A stretch of DNA of 46,610 nt from contig CAMYMG010000085.1 of the NCBI GenBank assembly GCA_947259295.1, positions 1 through 46,610 of the forward strand. The letters are read 5' to 3'. This document shows positions 1 through 7,585 of the stretch, in pieces. Origin of the DNA: an uncultured Rhizobiaceae bacterium. Lineage in GTDB: Bacteria; Pseudomonadota; Alphaproteobacteria; Rhizobiales; Rhizobiaceae. The first letter of the stretch is position 1. Every line of letters begins with the position of its first letter. Position numbers and translations under genes: made by a program. Below the pieces are notes generated by a model. It did not search any database. It had not been told where the DNA came from and saw nothing but the letters and a program-made list of their open reading frames with translations.

Positions 1-1
1 C

Positions 2-100
2 AATGTGAATCGCCCACACACGAGCCTCGATGGGCTCACCCCGCTTGAATACGCAACCCGATCCGTCAAGGATCACAACGTGAACAGGGCTAACTTATAG
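2..100 (+). CDS. IS3-family transposase (OrfB), C-terminal end, cut by window edge
   Basis: The last 32 codons of an IS3-type DDE transposase run in from the left edge and stop at TAG 98-100. Visible residues include NRPHTSLDGLTPLEYA, the typical end of the rve/integrase-core domain in this family (an RPH-x-SL-x-G-x-TP-x-E-[FY] pattern). The catalytic D,D,E residues lie outside the window, so it cannot be judged whether the element is intact. It marks this end of the window as accessory DNA next to a serine recombinase. The family call is secure; the IS subgroup is not. Confidence 0.8.
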   Translation, partial: NVNRPHTSLDGLTPLEYATRSVKDHNVNRANL

Positions 101-101
101 A

Positions 102-126
102 CGCGGACAAAACGGGGAGCACGTCA
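102..126. repeat. Probable right inverted-repeat end of the IS3-family element
   Basis: The stretch just after the transposase stop is where an IS3 terminal inverted repeat is expected. Read inward from 126 it begins TGACGTGCTCCCCG, starting with TG as IS3 ends do. The left copy is outside the window, so the boundary is inferred from position and from the terminal dinucleotide only. Confidence 0.35.
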
Positions 127-259
127 GTCACAGCCGCCCTGGCTGCGCACAACAAGCTTACTGGCGACTTCGCGTTGCTTAGGCTTTGATCGCCAGTGGC
201 CCGTTAAGGTATACCGCAACGTACACCGTGCTCCACCGCCTTTTTCGTGTACGCACGGG

Positions 260-273
260 TTGATTTTGATCAA
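260..273. promoter_or_regulatory. Perfect FNR/FixK/Anr-type box upstream of the recombinase gene
   Basis: TTGATTTTGATCAA matches the FNR/FixK consensus TTGAT-N4-ATCAA at all ten specified positions. Its centre is 266.5. A CATAAC hexamer at 293-298 could serve as a -10, putting transcription start near 304-308, so the box would lie about 40 bases upstream as in class II FNR-activated promoters. Ten fixed bases are expected about 0.04 times by chance in a window this long. No fnr or fixK gene is in view; the binding protein is inferred. Confidence 0.6.
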
Positions 274-321
274 CGGACAGCATACTTAGTGGACATAACT
301 CTTTCGTACAGGAGCCCGTCC

Positions 322-954
322 ATGCCGAAGACTGTTCTCTACGCGCGTGTTTCCACGACCGATCAGACGCTTGAACATCAGCGCTACCAAGCCGAGGCTG
401 CGGGTTTCAAGATCGACAAGGTGATCGCCGACAACGGTGTTTCGGGTATATCGACCAGGCTCGCAGAGCGACCCCAAGGCAAGCGCCTGTACGACATGCT
501 CGCAGCGGGGGACACGCTTGTCGTGCGGTGGGTCGATCGTCTGGGCCGGGACTACAGGGACGTCTCCGACAGCATTCGACACTTTATGGATGAGGGTGTC
601 GTCATCAAGACGGTCATCAATGGGATGACCTTCGATGGCTCTACCAAAGATCCGATCCATCAAGCCGTGCGTGACGCTCTTATAGCGTTTATGGCCGCGA
701 TCGCAGAAGCTCAGGCGACGGCAACGAAGGAAGCACAACGGGCAGGTATCGCCTTGGCCAAGAGCGACCCTCGAACGTACCGCGGTCGAAAGCCGAGCTA
801 CAGTCGTATGCAGTTCAACCAGGTCGTCACCTTGTTGAATGCGGGGGCGGGCGCTTCCGCGATATCAGCGCAGACGGGACTGACGCGGCAATCGATACTG
901 CGCATCAGAAATGATCGTGCAGGCGCCGAAAGAGCGCTTGCTCTGTGGGACTGA
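322..954 (+). CDS. Serine recombinase (resolvase/invertase family)
   Basis: A 210-residue small serine recombinase that would cut and rejoin DNA at paired recombination sites. The N-terminal catalytic domain opens with LYARVSTTDQ, giving Ser11 as the nucleophile, and contains the conserved VVRWVDRLGRD block at about 67-77. A short linker (RGRKP) leads to a C-terminal helix-turn-helix at about 177-196 (ASAISAQTGLTRQSILRI). The ATG at 322 is chosen over an in-frame upstream start at 247 because it has a good ribosome site (CAGGAG, 309-314), begins at the family's usual N-terminus, and because the upstream start would place the FNR box inside the gene. No transposase of Tn3 type is adjacent; the neighbour is an IS3 remnant. 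Whether it is a transposon resolvase, an invertase or part of an integrated plasmid is not decidable here. Confidence 0.9.
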   Translation: MPKTVLYARVSTTDQTLEHQRYQAEAAGFKIDKVIADNGVSGISTRLAERPQGKRLYDMLAAGDTLVVRWVDRLGRDYRDVSDSIRHFMDEGVVIKTVINGMTFDGSTKDPIHQAVRDALIAFMAAIAEAQATATKEAQRAGIALAKSDPRTYRGRKPSYSRMQFNQVVTLLNAGAGASAISAQTGLTRQSILRIRNDRAGAERALALWD

Positions 955-1187
955 ATGACCGCACGTTTGCCGACTTCGCCAGAAGGCCGTCAATTTCGGA
1001 GCGCATCAACGACAGAAATGGGGCCGAAAGCAGACCGGCAGGTTTTCGGCTTCAGACCTTTAATAACGGTCCCTCAGATTGATGCGCATCTGGGCATGGA
1101 TGATTTGTCCAGGAACCTTATTTACCCACCGGGACGAACAGATCACGGTGTTGGTTTGCGGCACCCGGTCCTACAGGAATGAATTCT

Positions 1188-1787
1188 ATGATGTGGAATG
1201 AACGTTACGATCAGGAGGAGTACTTGTTCGGTACCGAACCCAACGCGTTCCTCAAGTCCTGCGCTTCGCTAGTGAAGCCGGGCCAAAAGGCGCTCGCTGT
1301 CGCCGATGGAGAAGGCCGCAATGGAGTCTGGCTGGCACGCCAGGGACTGGATGTTGCGGGTTTCGACGCGTCGGCGGTGGGCCTCGACAAGGCGAGACGA
1401 CTTGCGGAACGCCACGGCGTGGAGGTCGACTACCAGCTCGCGTCGGTGGAAGGCTGGGCGTGGGAGCGCGAGGCTTTCGACGTCGTCGCGGCGATCTTCA
1501 TCCAGTTCGCCGAGCCGCCGTTGCGAAAGCTGATCTTTGAGGGCATGATCCGCACACTCAAACCGGGCGGTTTCCTCCTACTGCAAGGCTACACCCCCCG
1601 ACAGATCGAGTACGGTACGGGCGGTCCACGCGCGGTCGCAAACCTCTATACGCGTCCGATGCTGGAAGACGCGTTTGCGTCACTTGCGATCCGGCGGCTC
1701 GAAGAGCACGACAGCGAGGTCGACGAAGGGGCAGGACATTCCGGCATGTCGGCGCTCATCGACCTCATCGCGCGAAAGGTCGCCTGA
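1188..1787 (+). CDS. Class I SAM-dependent methyltransferase
   Basis: A 199-residue soluble methyltransferase of the Rossmann-fold type often annotated as tellurite-resistance (TehB-like) or thiopurine methyltransferase-like. Motif I is AVADGEGRNG at about 37-46, the acidic residue that binds the ribose is in VAGFD (Asp60), and the post-motif LKPGG lies near residue 125. The N-terminus MWNERYDQEEYLFGTEPN is characteristic of this subfamily. The ATG at 1188 is preferred to an in-frame ATG at 1179 because AGGA at 1175-1178 is 9 bases away. The gene stands alone between the recombinase and the convergent L,D-transpeptidase. The substrate cannot be read from the sequence. Confidence 0.85.
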   Translation: MMWNERYDQEEYLFGTEPNAFLKSCASLVKPGQKALAVADGEGRNGVWLARQGLDVAGFDASAVGLDKARRLAERHGVEVDYQLASVEGWAWEREAFDVVAAIFIQFAEPPLRKLIFEGMIRTLKPGGFLLLQGYTPRQIEYGTGGPRAVANLYTRPMLEDAFASLAIRRLEEHDSEVDEGAGHSGMSALIDLIARKVA

Positions 1788-1802
1788 CCCTAGCGCGGCG
1801 CC

Positions 1803-2537
1803 TCAGACGAGCAGGTGCGACATCGACGGGTCGGGGATCACCACGATCGGACTGCCGTCGCGCACCGCGTCGTAGAGATGGATCACGTCCTGATTGACCA
1901 GCCTGATACAGCCTGAGGAGACCGATCGGCCGATCGATGATTCTTCCGGCGTCCCGTGCAGCCGGTAGAGCGTGTCGCGGCCACCCTCGTGGATATACAG
2001 CGCCCGCGAGCCTAGCGGGTTTTTCAAGCCCGGGCCCATCCCGCCATTGACGATGGAATAGGGTTCGAGTTCCGGTTGGCGAGCGACCATGGAATCAGGC
2101 GGCGTCCAGCGTGGCCATTTGCGCTTGTAGGCAACGATAGCCCTGCCCGCCCAGGCGAACCCCTCGCGGCCGATACCGATGCCATACCGCGTCGCGCGCC
2201 CGCCCGGCAGCACATGGTAGAGGTGCTTGCTTGGCGTATCGACGATCAACGTGCCGACGCGCTCATCCGTCGGATAGTCGACCTCCTGGCGCCAGAAACG
2301 GCGGTCGAGCTCGGTCGCGTCGACTGCAGGAATGGGGAACTTCTCATTGGGCATCGCTGCATACATCAGAGGTGTCGACGACGGCAGGGGTGGCGCGGTA
2401 ACGAGTACAGGCGGGGGGGCGGTCGGTAGCGCTGTCGTACAACCTCCCAAGAAGAGGGCACCCGCGCCGACAAGGAAGGCGCGTCGTGGAACGTCGATTT
2501 GCCGTTGCGACTTTGAGAGTTCTACCGGGAATTTCAT
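1803..2537 (-). CDS. L,D-transpeptidase (YkuD domain), predicted lipoprotein
   Basis: A 244-residue envelope enzyme predicted to form 3-3 peptidoglycan cross-links or attach proteins to peptidoglycan. Residues 18-33 form a Tat-like export signal (RRAFLVGAGALFLGGC) that ends in a lipobox with Cys33 as the acyl anchor, followed by a Pro/Thr-rich linker. The YkuD domain covers about 94-240. The catalytic signature is present: HGT at 194-196 and SSGCIR with Cys210 and Arg212. A PmrA-type box lies 48 bases upstream of the start, the same distance as from the adjacent two-component system, so envelope-stress control by that system is likely. The gene converges with the methyltransferase. Confidence 0.92.
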   Translation of the reverse strand: MKFPVELSKSQRQIDVPRRAFLVGAGALFLGGCTTALPTAPPPVLVTAPPLPSSTPLMYAAMPNEKFPIPAVDATELDRRFWRQEVDYPTDERVGTLIVDTPSKHLYHVLPGGRATRYGIGIGREGFAWAGRAIVAYKRKWPRWTPPDSMVARQPELEPYSIVNGGMGPGLKNPLGSRALYIHEGGRDTLYRLHGTPEESSIGRSVSSGCIRLVNQDVIHLYDAVRDGSPIVVIPDPSMSHLLV

Positions 2538-2584
2538 GCTGGCCTCGATGATTCTTGATTTCTCCGCCGTGAGGCATGCGTCAG

Positions 2585-2601
2585 CTTAAGCCTGCCTTAA
2601 G
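2585..2601. promoter_or_regulatory. PmrA/QseB-type direct-repeat box, copy 1
   Basis: CTTAAG-CCTGC-CTTAAG: two 6-base half-sites with an 11-base period, matching the known PmrA box (YTTAAK-N5-YTTAAK). It lies 48 bases upstream of the L,D-transpeptidase start and 45 bases upstream of a small plus-strand reading frame. A near-identical copy stands at 5035-5051. Twelve fixed bases are expected about 0.003 times by chance in this window; finding two, each at a promoter next to a PmrA/QseB-like regulator, argues for function. Confidence 0.75.
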
Positions 2602-2645
2602 CGCCGCCATGAAGCTTCGGCTATCGACAACAGGGCAGGACGATG

Positions 2646-2810
2646 ATGAATCAACGAAATTCTCGTCCATGGACAGCGACAGTTCTCCACCGATTGGAAT
2701 CCCGCCATCGGCTCATTCCAGGCTTGGGTGCGGCGGGGTTTCTCCTTGGCCTCGGCAGCCTCCGCGACAGGGCCTTCGCAGAAGGGCTCGATCCCGACAT
2801 GGTACTGTAA
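2646..2810 (+). CDS. Unrecognised 54-residue reading frame, possible gene remnant
   Basis: Starts at ATG 2646 with a ribosome site (GGCAGGA, about 6 bases away) and ends at TAA 2808. Residues 23-40 (LIPGLGAAGFLLGLGSLR) form one plausible membrane helix; the first 20 residues are basic. It lies just downstream of PmrA-type box copy 1. After the stop, another frame continues with a membrane-like run (YLIGLFLVASAL) to about 2970, which suggests a longer gene broken by frameshift. I do not recognise the parent family. It may be a real small protein or debris. Confidence 0.3.
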   Translation: MNQRNSRPWTATVLHRLESRHRLIPGLGAAGFLLGLGSLRDRAFAEGLDPDMVL

Positions 2811-2930
2811 GATCCGGCCTCGCCGGTTGGCGGCAACCCGATGCCCTCGTTGTTGCAAGGGAACACCCGCCTATCTCATCGGTCTGTTCCTCGTCGCCTC
2901 GGCTCTTGACAAAGCCGGCTTCGAACAGGT

Positions 2931-2961
2931 GATCAAGGATGCCCGCGCGCGATCAAGGATG
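2931..2961 (+). repeat. Short tandem duplication (GATCAAGGATG twice)
   Basis: The 11-mer GATCAAGGATG occurs at 2931-2941 and again at 2951-2961, a 20-base period, in the degenerate stretch just past the end of the sensor kinase gene. It looks like a slippage duplication inside the presumed gene remnant and has no evident function. Confidence 0.5.
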
Positions 2962-2971
2962 GCTGAACGTC

Positions 2972-4324
2972 TCAGGCCTTTGGAAACTGGAGGGTGGCGC
3001 TGAAGCCACCGCCCTCCAGGTTAAAGAACATCAGTCTTCCGCCGACACGCCGCATGATCGTCTCCACGATCGCAAGGCCTAGGCCGGAACCGGCCTCATC
3101 GCGGTTTGCGCCGCGGTAAAAGCGCTCTCGGGCATGCGCGAGGTCATCTTTGGACATCCCGGGGCCGGCATCCGTAACGTTGAACCGTATCTCCCGATCC
3201 CCAACCGTGAACGTGAGGCGAACAGATCCGGCGACTGGCGAATGCAGGATCGCATTCTCTAGGATGTTGCGCAGCGCCGTCGTCGCGAGCACCCGGTCGC
3301 AGGCAACCTGATCCTCGGGGACGCACAGCATTTCGACGCTGACATTGCGGCGCGCGGCAAACGTCGCCACCGTCTGCACGGCATCGCGTGCAATCGCGGC
3401 GGGATTGGCGGAAGTCACGGTCTCCCGCTCGACATTTGCATCGGCGGCGGCAAGATCGAGCAACTGTCTTACCAGCCGAGACGAACGGTCGACTCCGCCT
3501 GCAATCTGTTCGAGGGCGTGGCGACGGATCTCGGGATCATTCGACGCCAGCGCGATCTGCGCCTGCGTCTTCAAGCCGGCGAGTGGCGTCTTCAGCTCGT
3601 GGGCGGCGAACGCGGTGAAGCTTTTTTCCCGATCCCGGGCGCCTGCGACGCGGCCGAACAGGCCGTTGATGGCATCGAGCGCGGGCCGCAACTCGCCGGG
3701 CGCATCGGGCAGGTCAACGGGACGCAGATCATTCGCGTGTCGCTGACCCAAAAGAGATGCCATCCGATCGAGCGGGCGCATGCCGCGCTGTACCGATAGC
3801 CAGATCAGGAGCCCAGCGATCGGCAGGACGAGCGTCATGGGCAGCAGCGTGCCGGTCATCACGTCATTCACCAGTGACCGACGAACCTGAAGGTTGTCGC
3901 CGACCATGACCTGGACGCCGCGGTCGGGATTCAGGACTGTGAAGACTCGCCAAGTCTGACCGTCGATGGTCGTTTGTGAGAACCCGTCATCACTCGATGC
4001 CAGGCGTTCATGCGGCGCCGCTTCGGAGCGGCCGACGAGTGTGCCGGCCAAGGACCAGATCTGACAGGACAGCTGATGGCTGAAGGCCTCGTCGGTCATT
4101 GTCTCGATGTCGAGCTCTTCAATCGGATCGGCCGCACTTGCAATCTCGATTCGATGGTCCGTGATCAGCGAATCCACCATGCGGGCGGCTTCGCGCAGCC
4201 TAGCATCCAGCACCTGCTCGACGCGCGCCTGAGTGCTCCAGTAGATCCATGCAGCCGCCGACAGCCATACGGCTCCCGTCGTGAGCAGGAGGATAAGAAG
4301 CAGCCTGGCGCGCATCGAGGTCAT
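2972..4324 (-). CDS. Sensor histidine kinase, PmrB/QseC-like
   Basis: A 450-residue inner-membrane sensor. Membrane segment 1 spans about 7-28, a periplasmic domain about 30-155, and membrane segment 2 about 158-178, followed by HAMP. The H-box FAAHELKTPLAGLKTQ places the phosphorylated His at 242; FxxxAAHELK-PLA is the form seen in QseC and PmrB. The N-box (LRNILENAILHS, 351-362), G1 (DAGPGM, 385-390) and G2 (GSGLGLAI, 412-419) are intact. The start at 4324 overlaps the response-regulator stop by ATGA, showing translational coupling; the open frame extends further upstream but only inside the regulator gene. The signal sensed is unknown. Its targets probably include the L,D-transpeptidase, through the CTTAAG boxes. 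Confidence 0.92.
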   Translation of the reverse strand: MTSMRARLLLILLLTTGAVWLSAAAWIYWSTQARVEQVLDARLREAARMVDSLITDHRIEIASAADPIEELDIETMTDEAFSHQLSCQIWSLAGTLVGRSEAAPHERLASSDDGFSQTTIDGQTWRVFTVLNPDRGVQVMVGDNLQVRRSLVNDVMTGTLLPMTLVLPIAGLLIWLSVQRGMRPLDRMASLLGQRHANDLRPVDLPDAPGELRPALDAINGLFGRVAGARDREKSFTAFAAHELKTPLAGLKTQAQIALASNDPEIRRHALEQIAGGVDRSSRLVRQLLDLAAADANVERETVTSANPAAIARDAVQTVATFAARRNVSVEMLCVPEDQVACDRVLATTALRNILENAILHSPVAGSVRLTFTVGDREIRFNVTDAGPGMSKDDLAHARERFYRGANRDEAGSGLGLAIVETIMRRVGGRLMFFNLEGGGFSATLQFPKA

Positions 4325-4986
4325 GGCTGCTCTCCGCCCACCCGATAGCCTATACCACGCACGGTCTGGACGACGCCGGAGCCAAGTTTGGCGCGCAGAT
4401 TGTGGATATGGACCTCGACCGCGTTGCTCTCGACACCCTCCTGCCAGCCGTAAATCGCCTCTTCCAGAGCAGTCCTCGCGATGACTGCGCCCGGGCGTTC
4501 CATGAGCAGGCGCAAGATGGTGAACTCGCGGCGGGTGAGGCCGACGGGCTTGTCGTCGCGGGTGACGGACAGCGTGGCCGGGTCGAGAACGACATCTTGC
4601 CAGCACAGGGTCGCGCGGGCCCGTCCGGAGCCACGCCGCTGGATCGCGCGGAGGCGAGCGGCCAGTTCGTCTAGATCGAATGGCTTGCCCAGATAGTCGT
4701 CGGCGCCAGCGTCGAGCCCGGCAATCCGATCTCCGACCTGGTCGCGCGCCGTCAGCAGCAGGATCGGCGTCACGTCGCGTTCGCGCCGTCTCCGGGCAAG
4801 CAGGTCGATGCCGGACCCGTCGGGCAGCATGATGTCGAGAACCACGGCCTCGTAGTCGCTCACGTGGAGCGCTTCATCGGCAGCTGCACAGGTCGAGACC
4901 GCATCTGGACTGAAGCCGGCGAGCTTCAGCCCGACCGTCAGGCCGTCCAGCAGAATGGGATCGTCCTCGACGATGAGAATGCGCAT
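4321..4986 (-). CDS. OmpR-family response regulator, PmrA/QseB-like
   Basis: A 221-residue regulator: receiver domain 1-115 with acidic pair Glu7/Asp8/Asp9 and phospho-acceptor Asp51 (VVLDIMLPDGSG), then a winged-helix DNA-binding domain (about 125-218) with the usual VEVHIHNLRAKLG recognition helix and VRGIGYRV end. It is the first gene of a coupled pair with the kinase. A CTTAAG-N5-CTTAAG box lies 49 bases upstream of its start, consistent with autoregulation in the manner known for PmrA. The second copy of this box in front of the L,D-transpeptidase suggests a local regulon. Confidence 0.93.
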   Translation of the reverse strand: MRILIVEDDPILLDGLTVGLKLAGFSPDAVSTCAAADEALHVSDYEAVVLDIMLPDGSGIDLLARRRRERDVTPILLLTARDQVGDRIAGLDAGADDYLGKPFDLDELAARLRAIQRRGSGRARATLCWQDVVLDPATLSVTRDDKPVGLTRREFTILRLLMERPGAVIARTALEEAIYGWQEGVESNAVEVHIHNLRAKLGSGVVQTVRGIGYRVGGEQP

Positions 4987-5034
4987 CGTTGGCGGTGACT
5001 CCTTCCGATTGCTGACTCTGTTTCGACTCGCCCG

Positions 5035-5051
5035 CTTAAGGCTGCCTTAAG
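5035..5051. promoter_or_regulatory. PmrA/QseB-type direct-repeat box, copy 2
   Basis: CTTAAG-GCTGC-CTTAAG, differing from copy 1 by a single spacer base. It sits midway between divergent starts: 49 bases from the response-regulator ATG (minus strand) and 50 bases from the dsbD remnant ATG (plus strand), so it could control both directions. Confidence 0.75.
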
Positions 5052-5100
5052 TTGCTCGGCCGAACGGCGCTCTTTCGCAACTGAAGAAGGCCTGATCAAG

Positions 5101-5889
5101 ATGCGATCGATCGTTCCAGCTCCGCTTACCCTGTTCCTGTCGATCGGCGCAGTCATTGCGCAACCGGCTGCGCCGCTGGATGTCGATGTTGCCTTTGCGC
5201 CGTCGCTGGCGAGAAACGGAAAGACATTGAAACTCCGTTGGACGATCGAACCCCGTTATTACCTCTACCGTGACAATGTCCGAGTGACACAAGGCGCGAA
5301 GGATGTGCCAATCAGGATGTCCGACGGCATCGCAAAGGAGGATCCGAGCTTCGGCACCGTCGACGTCATTTTTCGATGAAGCGGTCGCGACCTTCGCGTC
5401 TGAGACCGGAGAACCTATACGTGTCGACTACCAGGGTTGTCACGATGGCGGTATCAGCTATCGGCCCGCGGCGCGCGTCATCGCACCCGATATGCTCGTA
5501 GTGAAAAACGTCGTCAGCGTTCTAATTTCGCCGGCGATAGCCGACAACTCGCTGGCCGCCGCCGGCATCGCAATTGCGAACCAAGACGGAGAGGCTCCCT
5601 CAATCCTCGAACGCGGCAGCTTTGTATGGATCACGCCGAGCTTTCTCGGGTTCAACCTGCTGCTTGCATTTACCCCCCGCGTTCTCCCGATCTATCCGAT
5701 CGTCATCGGCATGCCGGCCGCCAAGGCGAATGGACAAGTGCCGGTCGCGGCTTTGCGCTTTCCACCACCTATGTCGTCGGCCTTGCGCTGGTGGGTGCTG
5801 TCGTCGGCTGGAGCGGGCAGAAATTGCAGTTCGCCTTGCAGCCGCCGCTCACTACCGCAGCGGTCGCGGCGATTGCTGGATCTGGTTAA
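5101..5889 (+). pseudogene. dsbD: dsbD-like thiol:disulfide interchange protein, frameshifted and truncated
   Basis: The start encodes a signal peptide (MRSIVPAPLTLFLSIGAVIA) and the DsbD alpha domain (PRYYLYRDNVRV). The frame breaks in a run of five T at 5369-5373; removing one T restores continuity into DEAVATF. The second frame carries QGCHDGGISYRP and AFTPRVLPIYPIVIG. In working DsbD these are QGCxDxGxCYPP and AFTPCVLP, so the second alpha-domain Cys is now Ser and the first membrane Cys is now Arg. A second frameshift near 5745 returns to DsbD-like residues (GFALSTTYVVGLALVGAVVG) before the homology ends at about 5889, where the opposing metallophosphatase begins. Most of the membrane domain and the whole thioredoxin domain are missing. 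Loss of cysteines together with two frameshifts shows real decay, not a sequencing slip. Confidence 0.85.
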
Positions 5890-7322
5890 ACGACCGAAAT
5901 GACCCCGCAACGTTCTGATGGTCGTTCCTGCCTTACAAAGGACTCAAGGGCCTCAATTGCGGAGATTGAAAGGTTCTTTCTATCCTCGCCGAATTTCTCC
6001 GGGACACCCTGTTCGGTGACGAAAGCGGCTCTGTATCGAGCCCCCAAGTCGACAGGATGGCCCCCAATGAACGCCTTCTGTATTCGCTGCCCGGCTGGAT
6101 TCTCAATTTTGAGATAGAGATCAATTCCCCTGCACCGTTTCATAAACCCGCCCATCTGCTCATAGGGGGCTGCGGCAAAAGTCCGGTCGAGGTTTTCCTC
6201 CAGCATCGCCAGGATTTCACTACCCGACAGCTCAACCGTCGATACAGGTGGGTTGGTCGGAATGATATTCCAGAGATCATTCACGGTCACAGGACCAGGG
6301 GCAATCGGGGCGCCATAGCGCCACCCATTGGAGAATGCCAATACCGTACCGGCCGCAGTCGCAATCGCATCAAGAAGGAGATCGTCCATGGTCGTCTGGA
6401 ACATCCGATCGCGCGCAAGACAAATGTCGCTCTTGCCTGCAGCACGACCTAGATAGGCTCGATAGGGTGCAAGTGCCTCGTCAACCAAGAGCTCCATCTC
6501 GCCATCCAACGGAATCGCTTCGTCGACGGATATAAGCGAATGGTTGTGAGCAACGATTCTGCCGTTGCGGATCTCCAGGTCCAGGCGACCGACAAATGAT
6601 CCATGGCAGCCTGATTGTATGATAATTGCGCCGTTCACAATCGCGGGCTCGTGCATCCGATTGTGCGTGTGTCCACTCAACAAAACGTCAATTCCAACGA
6701 CGTCTTTTGCGAGTTGAACATCTTGCGGAAAACCAAGGTGGGAAAGGACAATAATGATGTCGACACCTTCGAGGCGTAGACGCTGTATGTGCGAAGGCAG
6801 TTCATCCCGCCCGAGAGTCAGGTAAATGCCGTCGTGGAAGCGCGGCGGCATGGTCTTGTCGACAATGGTTGCAGCGATGCCAATGATACCTATGCGAAGG
6901 CCGCCCCGCTCGATGATCCGTGTCGGCGGAAAGAAAAGGTTTCCCGTTGCCTTTTCGTAGCAATTGATCGCAAGCATTGGGTGGTTAAGCTTGATGACGA
7001 GCTGCTTGAAGTGCGCTGGACCGTAGGCGAAATCCCAGTGCCCGGTCATGCCGTCTAGTTCCAGACGATTTAGGATAGGCAGCAGAATCTCCCCCCTGGT
7101 TTTCACCACCGGGTAAGTGCCATGAAATGTATCGCCATTGTCCAGCGCCACAACAGCTCCCGGGCAATCCTGCCGCACCTGCCTGAATAGCCCTGAGATC
7201 CTGGCGTATCCTCCCAAGGTCACCAGACGACTGTGACCACCCTCAAGCAAGACCTCGGGGTGAGGTTCCAGATAGCCATGGACGTCGTTGATTTGCAGGA
7301 TTGTCACTTTGCCGGACGTCAT
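5886..7322 (-). CDS. 5'-nucleotidase/metallophosphatase family protein, SoxB-like, no signal peptide
   Basis: A 478-residue two-domain enzyme of the UshA/SoxB family. The N-terminal calcineurin-like domain has dimetal ligands in INDVHG (Asp13, His15), DNGDTFHG, SHLG and SGHTH. The usual GNHE-FD motif reads GHWDFAYG, closer to the GHWEF form I recall for SoxB thiosulfohydrolases than to nucleotidases. The C-terminal 5'-nucleotidase domain includes the FSNGWRYGAPI and NIIPTNPP blocks. SoxB and UshA are normally exported; here the ATG at 7322 (ribosome site AGGAG) leads straight into the domain, so the protein should be cytoplasmic. It is coupled by TGATG to a small upstream gene and lies next to, but divergent from, sulfur-oxidation genes. 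Hydrolysis of nucleotides or of S-S linked sulfonates are both possible. Confidence 0.82.
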   Translation of the reverse strand: MTSGKVTILQINDVHGYLEPHPEVLLEGGHSRLVTLGGYARISGLFRQVRQDCPGAVVALDNGDTFHGTYPVVKTRGEILLPILNRLELDGMTGHWDFAYGPAHFKQLVIKLNHPMLAINCYEKATGNLFFPPTRIIERGGLRIGIIGIAATIVDKTMPPRFHDGIYLTLGRDELPSHIQRLRLEGVDIIIVLSHLGFPQDVQLAKDVVGIDVLLSGHTHNRMHEPAIVNGAIIIQSGCHGSFVGRLDLEIRNGRIVAHNHSLISVDEAIPLDGEMELLVDEALAPYRAYLGRAAGKSDICLARDRMFQTTMDDLLLDAIATAAGTVLAFSNGWRYGAPIAPGPVTVNDLWNIIPTNPPVSTVELSGSEILAMLEENLDRTFAAAPYEQMGGFMKRCRGIDLYLKIENPAGQRIQKAFIGGHPVDLGARYRAAFVTEQGVPEKFGEDRKNLSISAIEALESFVRQERPSERCGVISVV

Positions 7323-7585
7323 CAACGTTCTCCTCGCACAAACGGCTTGAGCCTACCTCGCGACCAAAGGTTCTTTGCTTGCCAAGCCGTCCAGGAACCG
7401 TCGGCTTGGATTTGCGTCTGACATTTATGGGAAATCTTGAGCCCATTGTTTTGTGCATAATCGACGTAGATGTCGATGGCTCGCCGAGGATCGGTCGCCG
7501 CGGCCTTTCCGGATTTGTCGTCACCGACAAATTGGCCAACTTGTGTAAGCCCATTTGCAACGACTTGCTCGAATACCATTTCCAT
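7322..7585 (-). CDS. Hypothetical 87-residue protein coupled to the metallophosphatase
   Basis: No family is recognised. The product is small, soluble and rather polar, with a basic C-terminus (SRGRLKPFVRGER) and one Cys. Its stop overlaps the ATG of the metallophosphatase in a TGATG arrangement, the best argument that it is translated. Its own ribosome site is weak (AAGGG about 10 bases upstream); a second in-frame ATG lies two codons in. The reading frame continues upstream without a credible start. It could be an accessory or leader protein of the enzyme, or a chance frame. Confidence 0.45.
   Translation of the reverse strand: MEMVFEQVVANGLTQVGQFVGDDKSGKAAATDPRRAIDIYVDYAQNNGLKISHKCQTQIQADGSWTAWQAKNLWSRGRLKPFVRGER

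Noticed and set aside
955..1182. 75-residue plus-strand frame starting directly at the recombinase stop (TGAATG)
   Set aside because: No family resemblance, no hydrophobic or structural pattern and no ribosome site of its own; most likely non-coding spacer.
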